Assembly (NCBI GenBank): GCA_964577175.1
Contig: CAZNYC010000014.1
Location: 1 to 45,270, forward strand
Length of the DNA: 45,270 bases
Reading direction: 5' to 3'
DNA from: BS750m-G62 sp964577175
GTDB lineage: Bacteria; Planctomycetota; Phycisphaerae; FEN-1346
Position 1 is the first letter of the stretch. Each line of letters begins with the position of its first letter. The notes beneath the pieces are model-generated. The model was not told where the DNA came from, made no database searches, and was given only the letters and a program-made list of their open reading frames with translations. Positions 9,544 to 16,735 of the stretch are shown piece by piece. A program made the translations under genes and the position numbers.

Positions 9544-11304
9544 TCACCGAATCGCCCGTGTCTGGAGCCGCTCCACGCGCACCCCGCTCGCCCCGTCCAG
9601 CGGGCACACGTTCTCGCACGTCCCGCACCCGATGCACCGGTCGCGCAGCACGTACGGCCGGGCGAGTCGGCGGGACTTGGGCGGCATGGCCTGGAGTTCC
9701 TCCCGCTCGGCCTCCGCGATCGTGCCGGCTGCGCGCTTCGCCTCCAGGTCCTCGTGCCGGTGCCGCTTGGCCTGCGGCATGTGGAGCCAGTCGAGGCTGG
9801 CGACCTCTTCCATCCGGTGGGAGATGGCCTTCTCCGGCAGGGGGCACTGTTCCTCGCACGTGAGGCACTCCTCGCCCCGTGCCCACGGCAGGCAGCGGGT
9901 GTGGTCGAAGACGGCCGTGCCGATCTTGTGGTCGATCTTCCCGGCATGCGTAAGCGGTTGGATGGCCCCCGTCGGGCAGGCCTTTCCGCAGAGGTTGGCG
10001 ACGGCGTCGGTCCGGCCGAACTCGATGTCCTCGGCGCTCACCGCGCAGTAGTACTCGCAGTACCCGATGTTGAAAACGAAGGTGGGCGTCCACAGGCCGG
10101 CCACGCCGTTGTCCAGCCCCGAGGGGTGCAGGGCGTTGGTCGGACAGACCCGCATGCACTCGCCGCAGCGGACGCAGGCGGCCAGGAACGCCGTGTCCGG
10201 CCGGAGCGACCCCGGCGGGCGGACCTTCGGGTTCGTCTCGTGCTTCTCGCGGGTCCGCTGGTCCAGGAGCATCGCCGGCGCGACGACGGCGCCGGCGGCC
10301 ACGGCCGTCAGGGCGGCGCGGCGGCCGGGCAGGACGCCGGGCGCGGGACGGAGGGGGCCCGGCGTCCCCGCACCGATGTGAATCGCATCGACGGGGCAAA
10401 ACTCCCGCTCGCACGCGTAACACAGGATGCACTCCTGCGTGAGGTTCCGGTACCGCTCGCCCTCGGCGGCCGGCTGGAAAGCGCCCATCTTGCATCCCTG
10501 CCGGCAGGCGTCGCAGGAGATGCACGTCTCGCTCACCCGCGGCCGGAAGGGGCTGATCGACCCCAACAGGCCCAGCATCGCCCCCAGCGGGCACAGGTTC
10601 CGGCACCAGAACCGCTTCTGATAAGCCTGGCTCAGCCAAATGCCGAGCAGCACGCCCGCGAACGTGAACAGCCACAGGTACGCGATGCCCGGGCTGCCTT
10701 CCTTGAAGTTGGCGTCGCGGATGAAGAGGCCGGCCTCGGACGCCCAGTCGTAGAGGTCCGCCGCCGTCCCGATACCGCGCTCCTCGGCGGCCACCAGGCC
10801 GGCCTTGGCGGCCCAGTCGGCGATGGGGTAGACGGCAACGGCAAACGAGCGCGTCGCGATGCAGATCGGGTCGATCCAGCCGAAGACGCCGAGGCCGAAG
10901 ACGGCCATCACGAGCACCGCCGCCAGCAGGCCGTACTTGATCCTCCGCAGAAGCGGCGCGGCCGCGCGGTTCCGCTTCATCGTGCGGAAGAAGACGTGGT
11001 CGACGGCGTCCATGGAGGTGCCGAGCGGGCAAATCCACCCGCAGTACGCCCGCGGAAAAAGAAGCGAGAGGCCCACCACCGCCAGCGAGGCCAGCAGCAC
11101 CGCCGAGAATGCCCCCGCCAGCGTCATCCCTACCAGAAGGAGCGGGTCCGTGATGAGGAAAACCTGCGCAAGGTACGCCTGGTCCATCAGCGGCGAGCCG
11201 AGCACCGTCGCCACCACCAGCCCGACGAACAGCGCCAGGCACACCGCTTGCGAAACCATGCGCAGGACGTGCAGCAAATGTCGGCGGTGCGTGCGTTTGG
11301 CCAT
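9544..11304 (-). CDS. Membrane polyferredoxin, NapH-like plus NapG-like fusion
   Basis: A 586-residue iron-sulfur protein. Residues 1-250 are NapH/MauN-like: four membrane helices and the paired motifs CGWICPLG (88-95) and CRNLCPLG (234-241). Two [4Fe-4S] motifs follow (CISCDACRQGC, 261-271; CILCYACEREFCP, 292-304). A second hydrophobic, twin-Arg-preceded segment (RRAALTAVAAGAVVAPAMLL, about 328-347) leads into a NapG/MauM-like part with CVRCGECMRVCP (377-388), CGKACP, CLTCEEQCP and CIGCGTCENVCP (557-568). Such proteins pass electrons between the quinol pool and periplasmic or cytoplasmic reductases. No reductase is next to it, so the partner is unknown. ATG at 11304 (MAKRTHRRH) was chosen; longer starts enter a repeat. 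Confidence 0.85.
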   Translation of the reverse strand: MAKRTHRRHLLHVLRMVSQAVCLALFVGLVVATVLGSPLMDQAYLAQVFLITDPLLLVGMTLAGAFSAVLLASLAVVGLSLLFPRAYCGWICPLGTSMDAVDHVFFRTMKRNRAAAPLLRRIKYGLLAAVLVMAVFGLGVFGWIDPICIATRSFAVAVYPIADWAAKAGLVAAEERGIGTAADLYDWASEAGLFIRDANFKEGSPGIAYLWLFTFAGVLLGIWLSQAYQKRFWCRNLCPLGAMLGLLGSISPFRPRVSETCISCDACRQGCKMGAFQPAAEGERYRNLTQECILCYACEREFCPVDAIHIGAGTPGPLRPAPGVLPGRRAALTAVAAGAVVAPAMLLDQRTREKHETNPKVRPPGSLRPDTAFLAACVRCGECMRVCPTNALHPSGLDNGVAGLWTPTFVFNIGYCEYYCAVSAEDIEFGRTDAVANLCGKACPTGAIQPLTHAGKIDHKIGTAVFDHTRCLPWARGEECLTCEEQCPLPEKAISHRMEEVASLDWLHMPQAKRHRHEDLEAKRAAGTIAEAEREELQAMPPKSRRLARPYVLRDRCIGCGTCENVCPLDGASGVRVERLQTRAIR

Positions 11305-11365
11305 GAGACGGCGCCCTCGATGACGGCTGCGCGGCAGGCCTCCGTCCCCGCCGGGCTCAAAGCAA

Positions 11366-11474
11366 CGGCCACGGCGAGATTCTTCGCTCTCCATGCTCGC
11401 TCAGAATGACATTCGTGTGCGCGGGGGGCGCCCTCGGCTCCGCTCGCGACAGGCTCCGACCCACCGCGCACCCT
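11366..11474. repeat. Half TCATTCTGAG element and diverged GC hairpin
   Basis: ACGGCCACGGCGAGATTCTT through CTCAGAATGACA (11366-11411) is the right half of the palindrome family. It is followed by GCGCGGGGGGCG...CCCACCGCGCA, a stretched GC hairpin. They occupy the 190-base spacer before the polyferredoxin gene. Confidence 0.65.
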
Positions 11475-11494
11475 GCGGACGTGGCGCTGTCGTA

Positions 11495-12139
11495 CTACTC
11501 GGTGCGCCGCAGAATCTCCGGCTTGTACGCGTGGTCGCGTTTGCGGTCCACCGTGACGCGGGTCATCTTGTCGCCGCGCTCGATGGCGTCCACCACGTCC
11601 ATCCCCTCGACGACCTTGCCGAAGACGGCGTGCTTGCCGTCCAGATGCGGGCACGGCACATGGGTGATGAAGAACTGGCTTCCGCCCGTGTTCGGGCCGG
11701 CGTTGGCCATCGAAATCACGCCGCGCTCGTGCCGCAGGTCCGGGCTGAGTTCGTCGGCGATCACGTAGCCGGGACCGCCGCGGCCGGTGCCTTCGGGGCA
11801 GCCGCCCTGGATCATGAAATCGTCGATCACCCGGTGGAACGTGAGGCCGTCGTAGTACCCCTTCTCGGCCAGGGAAATGAAGTTGGCGACGGTGTTGGGG
11901 GCCTCGTCCTCGAAGAGTTCCAGGCAGATGTCGCCCTTCTCGGTTTGGATGGTGACCTGGGGATCGGGTTCCGCCATGGGCTTTTTGTCTCCCTCGTTGG
12001 AATTCGAAATGGCTCCGGTCAAGGGCTCGTTGTCACCCTCGTTGGAGTTCGAGACGGTCTCGTTGCAGCCCGCCAGGACCAGGAGCGCGACGAGCGCGGG
12101 CAGCCAGGCGGCCATGGATGAAGTAATCGATTGGCGCAT
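11495..12139 (-). CDS. Lipoprotein peptidyl-prolyl cis-trans isomerase, cyclophilin type
   Basis: A 214-residue protein: lipoprotein signal with lipobox LAGC (Cys about 25), a short linker and a cyclophilin domain. Family motifs are FHRVIDDFMIQGG, GPGYVIADE, ISMANAGPNTGGSQFFI and DGKHAVFGKVVEGMDVV, including the catalytic Arg of FHRV and the substrate-pocket QGG and GSQFFI. It should catalyse proline isomerisation during folding outside the cytoplasm, tethered to a membrane. The linker carries SNSNEGD twice. AAAGGAGG lies six bases before ATG 12139. It lies 190 bases upstream of the polyferredoxin on the same strand, but repeats separate them. Confidence 0.93.
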   Translation of the reverse strand: MRQSITSSMAAWLPALVALLVLAGCNETVSNSNEGDNEPLTGAISNSNEGDKKPMAEPDPQVTIQTEKGDICLELFEDEAPNTVANFISLAEKGYYDGLTFHRVIDDFMIQGGCPEGTGRGGPGYVIADELSPDLRHERGVISMANAGPNTGGSQFFITHVPCPHLDGKHAVFGKVVEGMDVVDAIERGDKMTRVTVDRKRDHAYKPEILRRTE

Positions 12140-12378
12140 GCGGTTCCTCCTTTGGCAAGCAGTATAGCGGAAAACGGGCCGCGAGGCCAGCGCTAAGACG
12201 CCGTTCGAGCCCGCTGCGGAAGCAGCGGGTCATCGGCATCGGCCGGGGCCCGTGCCACGACAGCGGAGCATGACCGGCCGCTTCCGCGGCCGGCTCGCAG
12301 AAAGGAATCGAGCGCGGCAGATCCGGGCGCGGTGGCCTGGGAAGGCCACCGCGCGGGAGTGCGCGCGGCCTCTTCGCC
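12140..12378. repeat. Spacer of GC-rich hairpins
   Basis: Three stems are visible: GCCCGCTGCGG/GCAGCGGGT near 12209-12230, GGCCGCTTCCGCGGCC near 12274-12289, and GCGCGGTGGCC/GGCCACCGCGC near 12327-12354. The first resembles GTTCGAGCCCGCGGCGGAAG near 44675. No gene is seen. Confidence 0.55.
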
Positions 12379-13656
12379 CTAAGCCTTCAGGACCTCGGCC
12401 ACGTGAGCGTCCATGGCCTTCTGGTCGGCGGCAAAGGCGTTCAGGCCGGCCAGGTTCATGAGGGCGTCGAAGCCGACCTCGCCGGCCCGCAGCGCCTGGC
12501 CCCAGTTCGCCAGGGTCGGAATCTTGCCCTCCTCGGCGCTGGTGGCCACCTGCTCGTCGGTCCAGTCGACGAGGATGTCGCCGCAGCCGTGGTCGGCGAA
12601 GAAGGCGAGGAGGTCGTCCGGCGCGAAGGCCCGCAGGTCTTCCTGCTCGAGCGCGTCGAGGCACGCCTCGAGCCGTTCGTCCACCTCCCACAGGGCCGGC
12701 AGGCCGACGCCCGTCGGGTCGACCGATTCGGCGAGCGGCGGCTCGGGGCGGCCCGGGGTCCGGTTGTCGAGGTCGTCCGGCCCGAGGCCCAGGTCGAGGA
12801 ACGCGCGGGCCGCCTTCGGCGGCATGGTCAGGACGTCGACGCCGGCCAGGTCGCGAACCTGCGCCCCGTCGCGGAAACTGGCCGCTATCTGCCGCGACGG
12901 CGTCTTCCCCTCCTCCCGCAGGGCCCGGACCACGCGCTGCGAGGCCAGGGTGGTTCGCTGACCGACGTACTCCCCGCCCCCCAGGCCGTTCGTCTTGACG
13001 AAACTGCCCAGCCGGCCGAGGAACACGTTGACGAACCGCGGCCGGGCGATCCGCGCAATCATCACGTTCTGCCGGGCGCTGAACCCCAGCGTGTGATTAA
13101 CGGGCACGCCCTCGTCCGCGAGGCGGCGGGTGGCCAAGAGGCCCGCCGGCGTCAGCGGCACCTTGATGATGAACCGCTCCGGGCAGATCGCGTGGTACCG
13201 GCGGGCCGTCTCGACGGCGGCGTCGACGTCGTGGGCCAGGTCCGTGTGCTCCTCCACGGAGACGTATGCGTCGAACCGCTCCACCAGCCGCAGCGCGTGC
13301 CGCGCGTTCAGGACGAACGCCAGTTCCAGCAGGCGGTCTCGGTCGGAGAGGTCGCCCTCCTCGCGAAGCAGGGCGTCGGCCTCGCGGATGAGGTCGTCGT
13401 ACGTGCCCTGCTGGACCTCCCTGTTCAGCAGCGTGTTGTTGGTGGTCAGGGCGCTGAACTCGCGGGTCCAGACGCCGGCGGCGTCGTCCAGGCTGCCGGT
13501 ATCGAGCCACAACTCGCTGCCGAGGTCGCGCAGGCGCGACCACAGCGGGTGGCTGGCAAAAGCGTCCGCCCGCTCGCCGAAGTGGGGGGTGACGTCGCGG
13601 CGGACGAACTCCGCGATGCGTTTGGCCAGGTCAGAGGAAGCGTCGGCAACGGTCAT
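12379..13656 (-). CDS. tal: Transaldolase family protein
   Basis: A 425-residue protein of the transaldolase/aldolase TIM-barrel family, which moves a dihydroxyacetone unit between sugar phosphates in the non-oxidative pentose phosphate pathway. The Schiff-base Lys is likely K165 in ERFIIKVPLTPAGL; other family positions are the early Asp in LWLDTGSLDD (51-52) and the Asn pair in TTNNTLL (73-74). It is longer than the roughly 320-residue E. coli enzyme, with a C-terminal region (about 330-425) that is rich in acidic helices and of unclear function. ATG at 13656 has AAGGAGG seven bases upstream. Substrate specificity cannot be read from the sequence. Confidence 0.85.
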   Translation of the reverse strand: MTVADASSDLAKRIAEFVRRDVTPHFGERADAFASHPLWSRLRDLGSELWLDTGSLDDAAGVWTREFSALTTNNTLLNREVQQGTYDDLIREADALLREEGDLSDRDRLLELAFVLNARHALRLVERFDAYVSVEEHTDLAHDVDAAVETARRYHAICPERFIIKVPLTPAGLLATRRLADEGVPVNHTLGFSARQNVMIARIARPRFVNVFLGRLGSFVKTNGLGGGEYVGQRTTLASQRVVRALREEGKTPSRQIAASFRDGAQVRDLAGVDVLTMPPKAARAFLDLGLGPDDLDNRTPGRPEPPLAESVDPTGVGLPALWEVDERLEACLDALEQEDLRAFAPDDLLAFFADHGCGDILVDWTDEQVATSAEEGKIPTLANWGQALRAGEVGFDALMNLAGLNAFAADQKAMDAHVAEVLKA

Positions 13657-13842
13657 GGGTCGGCCTCCTTGGGGGTGCGGGCTCATTCATGATTATAGAC
13701 CGTGCCGGCGCCGCGCTTCAACCGGAAGCCGAAACCACGCCCGCCGGGGATTTCTTGCGTGATTTCCCGCCGCAGTCCGAGATCATAACGGCAGGGCCGG
13801 AGGGAGCCGACCCGGCAACCCCTCGCAGAAAGGCGCCGCCAC

Positions 13843-14400
13843 GTGACCGATGCCGACCTCATCCGAGCGATTCAGTCCGGCGACACGGCGGCACTGGACA
13901 CGCTCTACCGGCGTTACCTGCCGTCCGTCTGGCGGTACGCCTTCGCGCGGCTGCGGGGCGACACGGCCGCCACCGAGGACGTGGTCAGCGAGACGTTCCT
14001 GGCGGCCGTCCGGCGGATCGACCGCCTGAAACCGGAGGGCGGGAGCGTGGCGGGCTGGCTCATCGGCATCGCCCGGCACAAGATCGGCGACCTCTGGCGG
14101 CGCCGGCGGCGCGTCCACACCGGCGGCGCCGCCGAGGATCGGGCCGAGGCCACGCCCGGCGGCATCGATCCGGCGGTGCCCCTGGAAGCCGCCGAGACAC
14201 GGGCCCGCGTCGCCGAGGTGCTCGATACCCTGCCCGACGACCAGCGCATGGGGCTGGAATGGAAACACGTGGAGAAACTCAGCGTCCGGGAGATCGCCCG
14301 GCGAATGGGCCGGACCGAAAAGGCCGCCGAGACCGTCCTCTATCGCGCCCGAAAGGCCTTCCGTGAGGCGTACGACACCGCCGGCACGGCCCCGGGGTAA
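13843..14400 (+). CDS. ECF-type RNA polymerase sigma factor
   Basis: A 185-residue sigma-70 family protein with region 2 (about 8-75: AALDTLYRRYLPSVWRYAFA, ATEDVVSETFLAAVRR) and region 4 (about 120-175: VLDTLPDDQRMGLEWKHVEK, then SVREIARRMGRTEKAAETVL). Region 3 is missing, as usual in ECF factors. It starts at GTG 13843 behind AAAGG and is divergent from the transaldolase gene. It should direct polymerase to a small regulon, perhaps including its own promoter. The downstream gene, 165 bases away, encodes a one-helix membrane protein whose cytoplasmic part is short enough for an anti-sigma role; that pairing is inferred from position. Confidence 0.92.
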   Translation: MTDADLIRAIQSGDTAALDTLYRRYLPSVWRYAFARLRGDTAATEDVVSETFLAAVRRIDRLKPEGGSVAGWLIGIARHKIGDLWRRRRRVHTGGAAEDRAEATPGGIDPAVPLEAAETRARVAEVLDTLPDDQRMGLEWKHVEKLSVREIARRMGRTEKAAETVLYRARKAFREAYDTAGTAPG

Positions 14401-14404
14401 TGGG

Positions 14405-14432
14405 GCGCGGTGGGTCTCCGCACCCACCGCGC
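14405..14432. repeat. GC hairpin between sigma factor and membrane protein genes
   Basis: GCGCGGTGGGT and ACCCACCGCGC pair around CTCCGC, directly after the sigma factor stop codon. A second small palindrome, CCCCGCATGCGGGG, follows at about 14524-14537. Confidence 0.8.
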
Positions 14433-14565
14433 CGAAGGCGCCCATGTGGGTCCTGCGCGGCGGGCAGTCGGGACCGCCGCGGCGCACGCGGTGCCCAGGA
14501 CCAGACACCGCCCAGCGCGCCGCCCCGCATGCGGGGCGCGTGCCGTGGGCAGGGAGCCAAACACA

Positions 14566-15459
14566 ATGACTCAGCCAGATAATCCCGACGACCTGGAAGG
14601 CCTCTTCGGCGCCTACGAGGCACCGGGACCGCGGCCGGAGTTCGTCCGCCATCTGCGGTCACGGCTGGAGTCGGAACTCGTCGCCGCCCGCACCGCCCGG
14701 CGCCGCCTCGTCCGCCTGTGGACGTACCTCGGGGCGGCTGCGGCCGCCATCCTCGTCATCGGCCTCGCCGCCGCCCTCCTGACCGACAACGCCCCGCCGC
14801 CGACGCCCGTGGTCAGCAACCAGGGGCAGTTCCAAACCTTCGGCACGCCGCGGCAGATCCCGTTCACCCACCCGGACCCGAGGTACGCGTGCACGCCGCG
14901 GGCCATCCCCACCGGGCCGCACATCGAACCCTACCCGGGCCCGCCCGGCCGGCCCGTCGTCGTCTCCGCCGACACGCGGAACCTGGCCCTGGGGAAACCG
15001 GTCACCTCGAGCGACCCGACGCCGATCGTCGGCGGCCTCGACCTCGTGACGGACGGCGAGAAGCGCGGCACGGACATGACACTCGTGGAACTGGCGCCCG
15101 GCCTTCAGTGGGTGCAAATCGACCTGGAGCAGACGGCCGTCATCGACGCCATCGCCGTCTGGCACTACCCCGCCACGCCGCGCGCCTACCACGACGTGAT
15201 CGTGCAGGTCTCGGCCGACCCGCACTTCCGAACGGGCGTCGTGACCGTCTTCAACAACGATTACGACAACTCGGCGGGCCTCGGCGCGGGCGAAGACATG
15301 GAGTACGTCGAGGATTACCGCGGCCGCGTCATCCAGACGGACGGCCTCCGCGGCCGGTACGTCCGCCTGTACTCCAACGGAAATATCGACAACGAGCAGA
15401 ACCATTACGTGGAGGTCGAGGTGTACGGGCGGGCGGCGAACAGAGCCAGACCCCTCTGA
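14566..15459 (+). CDS. One-helix membrane protein with extracytoplasmic discoidin (F5/8 type C) domain
   Basis: A 297-residue protein. Residues 1-45 are cytoplasmic and resemble anti-sigma tails (LEGLFGAYEAPGPRPEFVRH). One membrane helix follows (about 49-70, TYLGAAAAAILVIGLAAALL), then a Pro-rich linker and a discoidin-like beta-sandwich (about 140-290) starting at NLALGKPVTSS, with WVQIDLEQTAVIDAIAVWHY and GRYVRLYSNG. Discoidin domains bind sugars or other surface ligands. The ATG at 14566 has GGGAG upstream; longer frames begin inside the GC hairpin. Lying directly after an ECF sigma gene, it may be a ligand-sensing anti-sigma factor. I see no zinc-binding HxxxCxxC motif, so this is a hypothesis. 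Confidence 0.75.
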   Translation: MTQPDNPDDLEGLFGAYEAPGPRPEFVRHLRSRLESELVAARTARRRLVRLWTYLGAAAAAILVIGLAAALLTDNAPPPTPVVSNQGQFQTFGTPRQIPFTHPDPRYACTPRAIPTGPHIEPYPGPPGRPVVVSADTRNLALGKPVTSSDPTPIVGGLDLVTDGEKRGTDMTLVELAPGLQWVQIDLEQTAVIDAIAVWHYPATPRAYHDVIVQVSADPHFRTGVVTVFNNDYDNSAGLGAGEDMEYVEDYRGRVIQTDGLRGRYVRLYSNGNIDNEQNHYVEVEVYGRAANRARPL

Positions 15460-15528
15460 TTTGCCGGGTGGCGTGGCCACCCGCCTGTGTGGCCCGGCCG
15501 GTCTTGTCCGGCCGGGAGATGCGCCAGA

Positions 15529-15780
15529 TTACCTCCGCGGCCGGACGGCCGCGATCTTCTCCGGATACCACGACGCGGGTCCCCGCCGGTTGTACCGATG
15601 GAGGACGCAGAGCGTCTGCATGCACCGGCCACCGTCCTGACTGCACCGGACGTAGTCGAGCACGTACTCCCCATCGGGGGTATAGCGGAACCGGCCGTCC
15701 TCCCCGGCCTCGTACCATCCCCGCACCTGCTTCACGTGCTGCGGGCAGATGATGAAGATGGCCTGGCGGCGTACGGGCAT
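15529..15780 (-). CDS. Small Cys-containing protein of unknown function
   Basis: An 83-residue protein that I do not recognise. From ATG 15780 (AGGAAC upstream) it reads MPVRRQAIFIICPQHVKQVR, then GWYEAGEDGRFRYTPDGEYV, then VRCSQDGGRCMQTLCVLHRY. It has four Cys; the last three (in RCSQDGGRCMQTLC) and nearby His could bind metal, but no known zinc-ribbon spacing is clear. The composition is protein-like, with many aromatic residues. The frame stays open upstream to 16026 through a palindromic repeat and into the gene remnant at 16028-16126, so the repeat may have separated what were once one or two genes. Confidence 0.5.
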   Translation of the reverse strand: MPVRRQAIFIICPQHVKQVRGWYEAGEDGRFRYTPDGEYVLDYVRCSQDGGRCMQTLCVLHRYNRRGPASWYPEKIAAVRPRR

Positions 15781-15929
15781 CGCGTATGGGTTCCTGATAC
15801 CACCATGCGACGTCCCACGCGGCGGGGCTCCCGGCCCGCCTTGCAAAATCAACATGGCACTCGGCATCCCGATTGTACGCGCCCGCGCGGCCGGAGCAAC
15901 CCTGTCGTCGCGGCGCAACCATCCGGGTT

Positions 15930-16030
15930 TGTCATTCTGAGGAGGCCGACAGGCCGACGAAGAATCTCGCCGTGGTCGTGGCCGTACGGCTTCGTCCACG
16001 GCGAGATGCTTCGCTTCGCTCAGCATGACA
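15930..16030. repeat. TCATTCTGAG/CAGCATGACA palindromic element
   Basis: TTGTCATTCTGAGGAGGCCG opens and CTCAGCATGACA closes the element, with inner arms AAGAATCTCGCCGTGG and CCACGGCGAGATGCTTCG. It lies between the small Cys protein and the gene remnant. Confidence 0.8.
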
Positions 16031-16130
16031 ACCTCGTGACCAGGCGCGGCCTTGACACGCCCCCGCCGGTCCTCGTACTCGTACAGCGCGTAGGCAAACG
16101 CCCAGGTGTCCTCGGCATCGTCGGCCCTAA

Positions 16131-16418
16131 CCCTACAACGCTAACTTGTGCGCGGCGGGTCTCCACACCTGCCGCGCAGCCCTGAAAAGGCCGTTTCAAT
16201 CGCGGTGGGTACTCCAGACCCACCGCGCAAATGGCCGACTTAGAGCCTATCCGAATAACCCCCCCTCGTCGGCCCGAGGCCGAGCGAGGCGGCCGCAGGC
16301 AAGGAGGGCGAAGCAGGCAACCCGTCTCCGGGTTGTCGATGCAGCCCGACGCCGGCTACGGTCGCCGCAGCCGGCCGAAGCCAGAGGGTGATTCGGATAG
16401 GCTCTTAGCGTTGTAGGG
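16131..16418. mobile_element. Composite palindromic element carrying a MITE
   Basis: The terminal inverted repeats are CCCTACAACGCTAA (16131-16144) and TTAGCGTTGTAGGG (16405-16418). The flanks are CTAA (16127-16130) and TTAA (16419-16422), consistent with a 4-bp TTAA-type target duplication with one change. Inside are two GC hairpins (16149-16178 and 16201-16228) joined by GCCCTGAAAAGGCCGTTTCA, as in the copy at 9386-9515, and the MITE at 16242-16405. It has no coding capacity, so it needs a transposase in trans. It interrupts the gene remnant. Confidence 0.75.
16242..16405. mobile_element. MITE with AGAGCCTATCCGAAT terminal inverted repeats, copy 1
   Basis: A 164-bp element with ends AGAGCCTATCCGAATAACC and GGTGATTCGGATAGGCTCT. 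The interior (CTCGTCGGCCCGAGGCCGAG, GGTTGTCGATGCAGCCCGAC) is nearly identical to copy 2 at 41078-41238. It has no ORF. It lies inside the larger element, abutting that element's right terminal repeat. Confidence 0.88.
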
Positions 16419-16691
16419 TTAAGACCCGCCGTCAGGTACGCGAAATCCTCCGGATGGCCGAACGTGCCCAGCGCCTTGTCGTGTTTCTCTTGTGGGCCGG
16501 CCGGTCTCGCCCGGCCGGGAAAACGCGGATTGACACGTTTACCCGCCAGAGGCGGGCAATCCGTGGCACCGGGCGTGCCCGGCGCGGTGGGTATCCCTCG
16601 GCCCGCCCCCGGGGGGTAAACTGCGCTCCGGACAGGCTCCGACCCGCCTTCGTTGCTCTATCACTTCGTTACTGTGTTACTCGAATTCTCG

Positions 16692-16730
16692 TCACCCTCA
16701 CCCCTGCCCTCTGCCGTCAAGGGAGAGGGA
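16692..16730. repeat. CCCTCACCCC / GGGAGAGGGAG hairpin 3' of a hydrolase gene
   Basis: CACCCTCACCCCTGCCCTCT then GCCGTCAAGGGAGAGGGAG lies a few bases beyond the stop codon of the gene on the minus strand. It may serve as its terminator. Confidence 0.5.
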
Positions 16731-16735
16731 GCCAG

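Larger units (their letters stand above)
16028..16496 (-). pseudogene. Gene remnant interrupted by a nested mobile element
   Basis: On the minus strand 16496-16422 encodes EKHDKALGTFGHPEDFAYLT followed by AG, and 16126-16028 encodes ADDAEDTWAFAYALYEYEDR followed by RGRVKAAPGHEV. Both have normal protein composition, unlike the shadow frames around them. Between them lies the element at 16131-16418. Deleting it with one 4-bp flank joins GGTC, TTAG and GGCCGAC, giving the in-frame join LTAGLRADDAED. Both outer ends of the remnant also run into repeats (CCGGCCGG palindrome at about 16493-16520; palindrome at 15930-16030), so start and end are lost. I cannot name the family. Confidence 0.55.

Noticed and set aside
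9386..16421. CRISPR array formed by the regularly seen GC hairpins
   Set aside because: Copies are kilobases apart or in inverted pairs with no regular spacers, and no cas gene is present.
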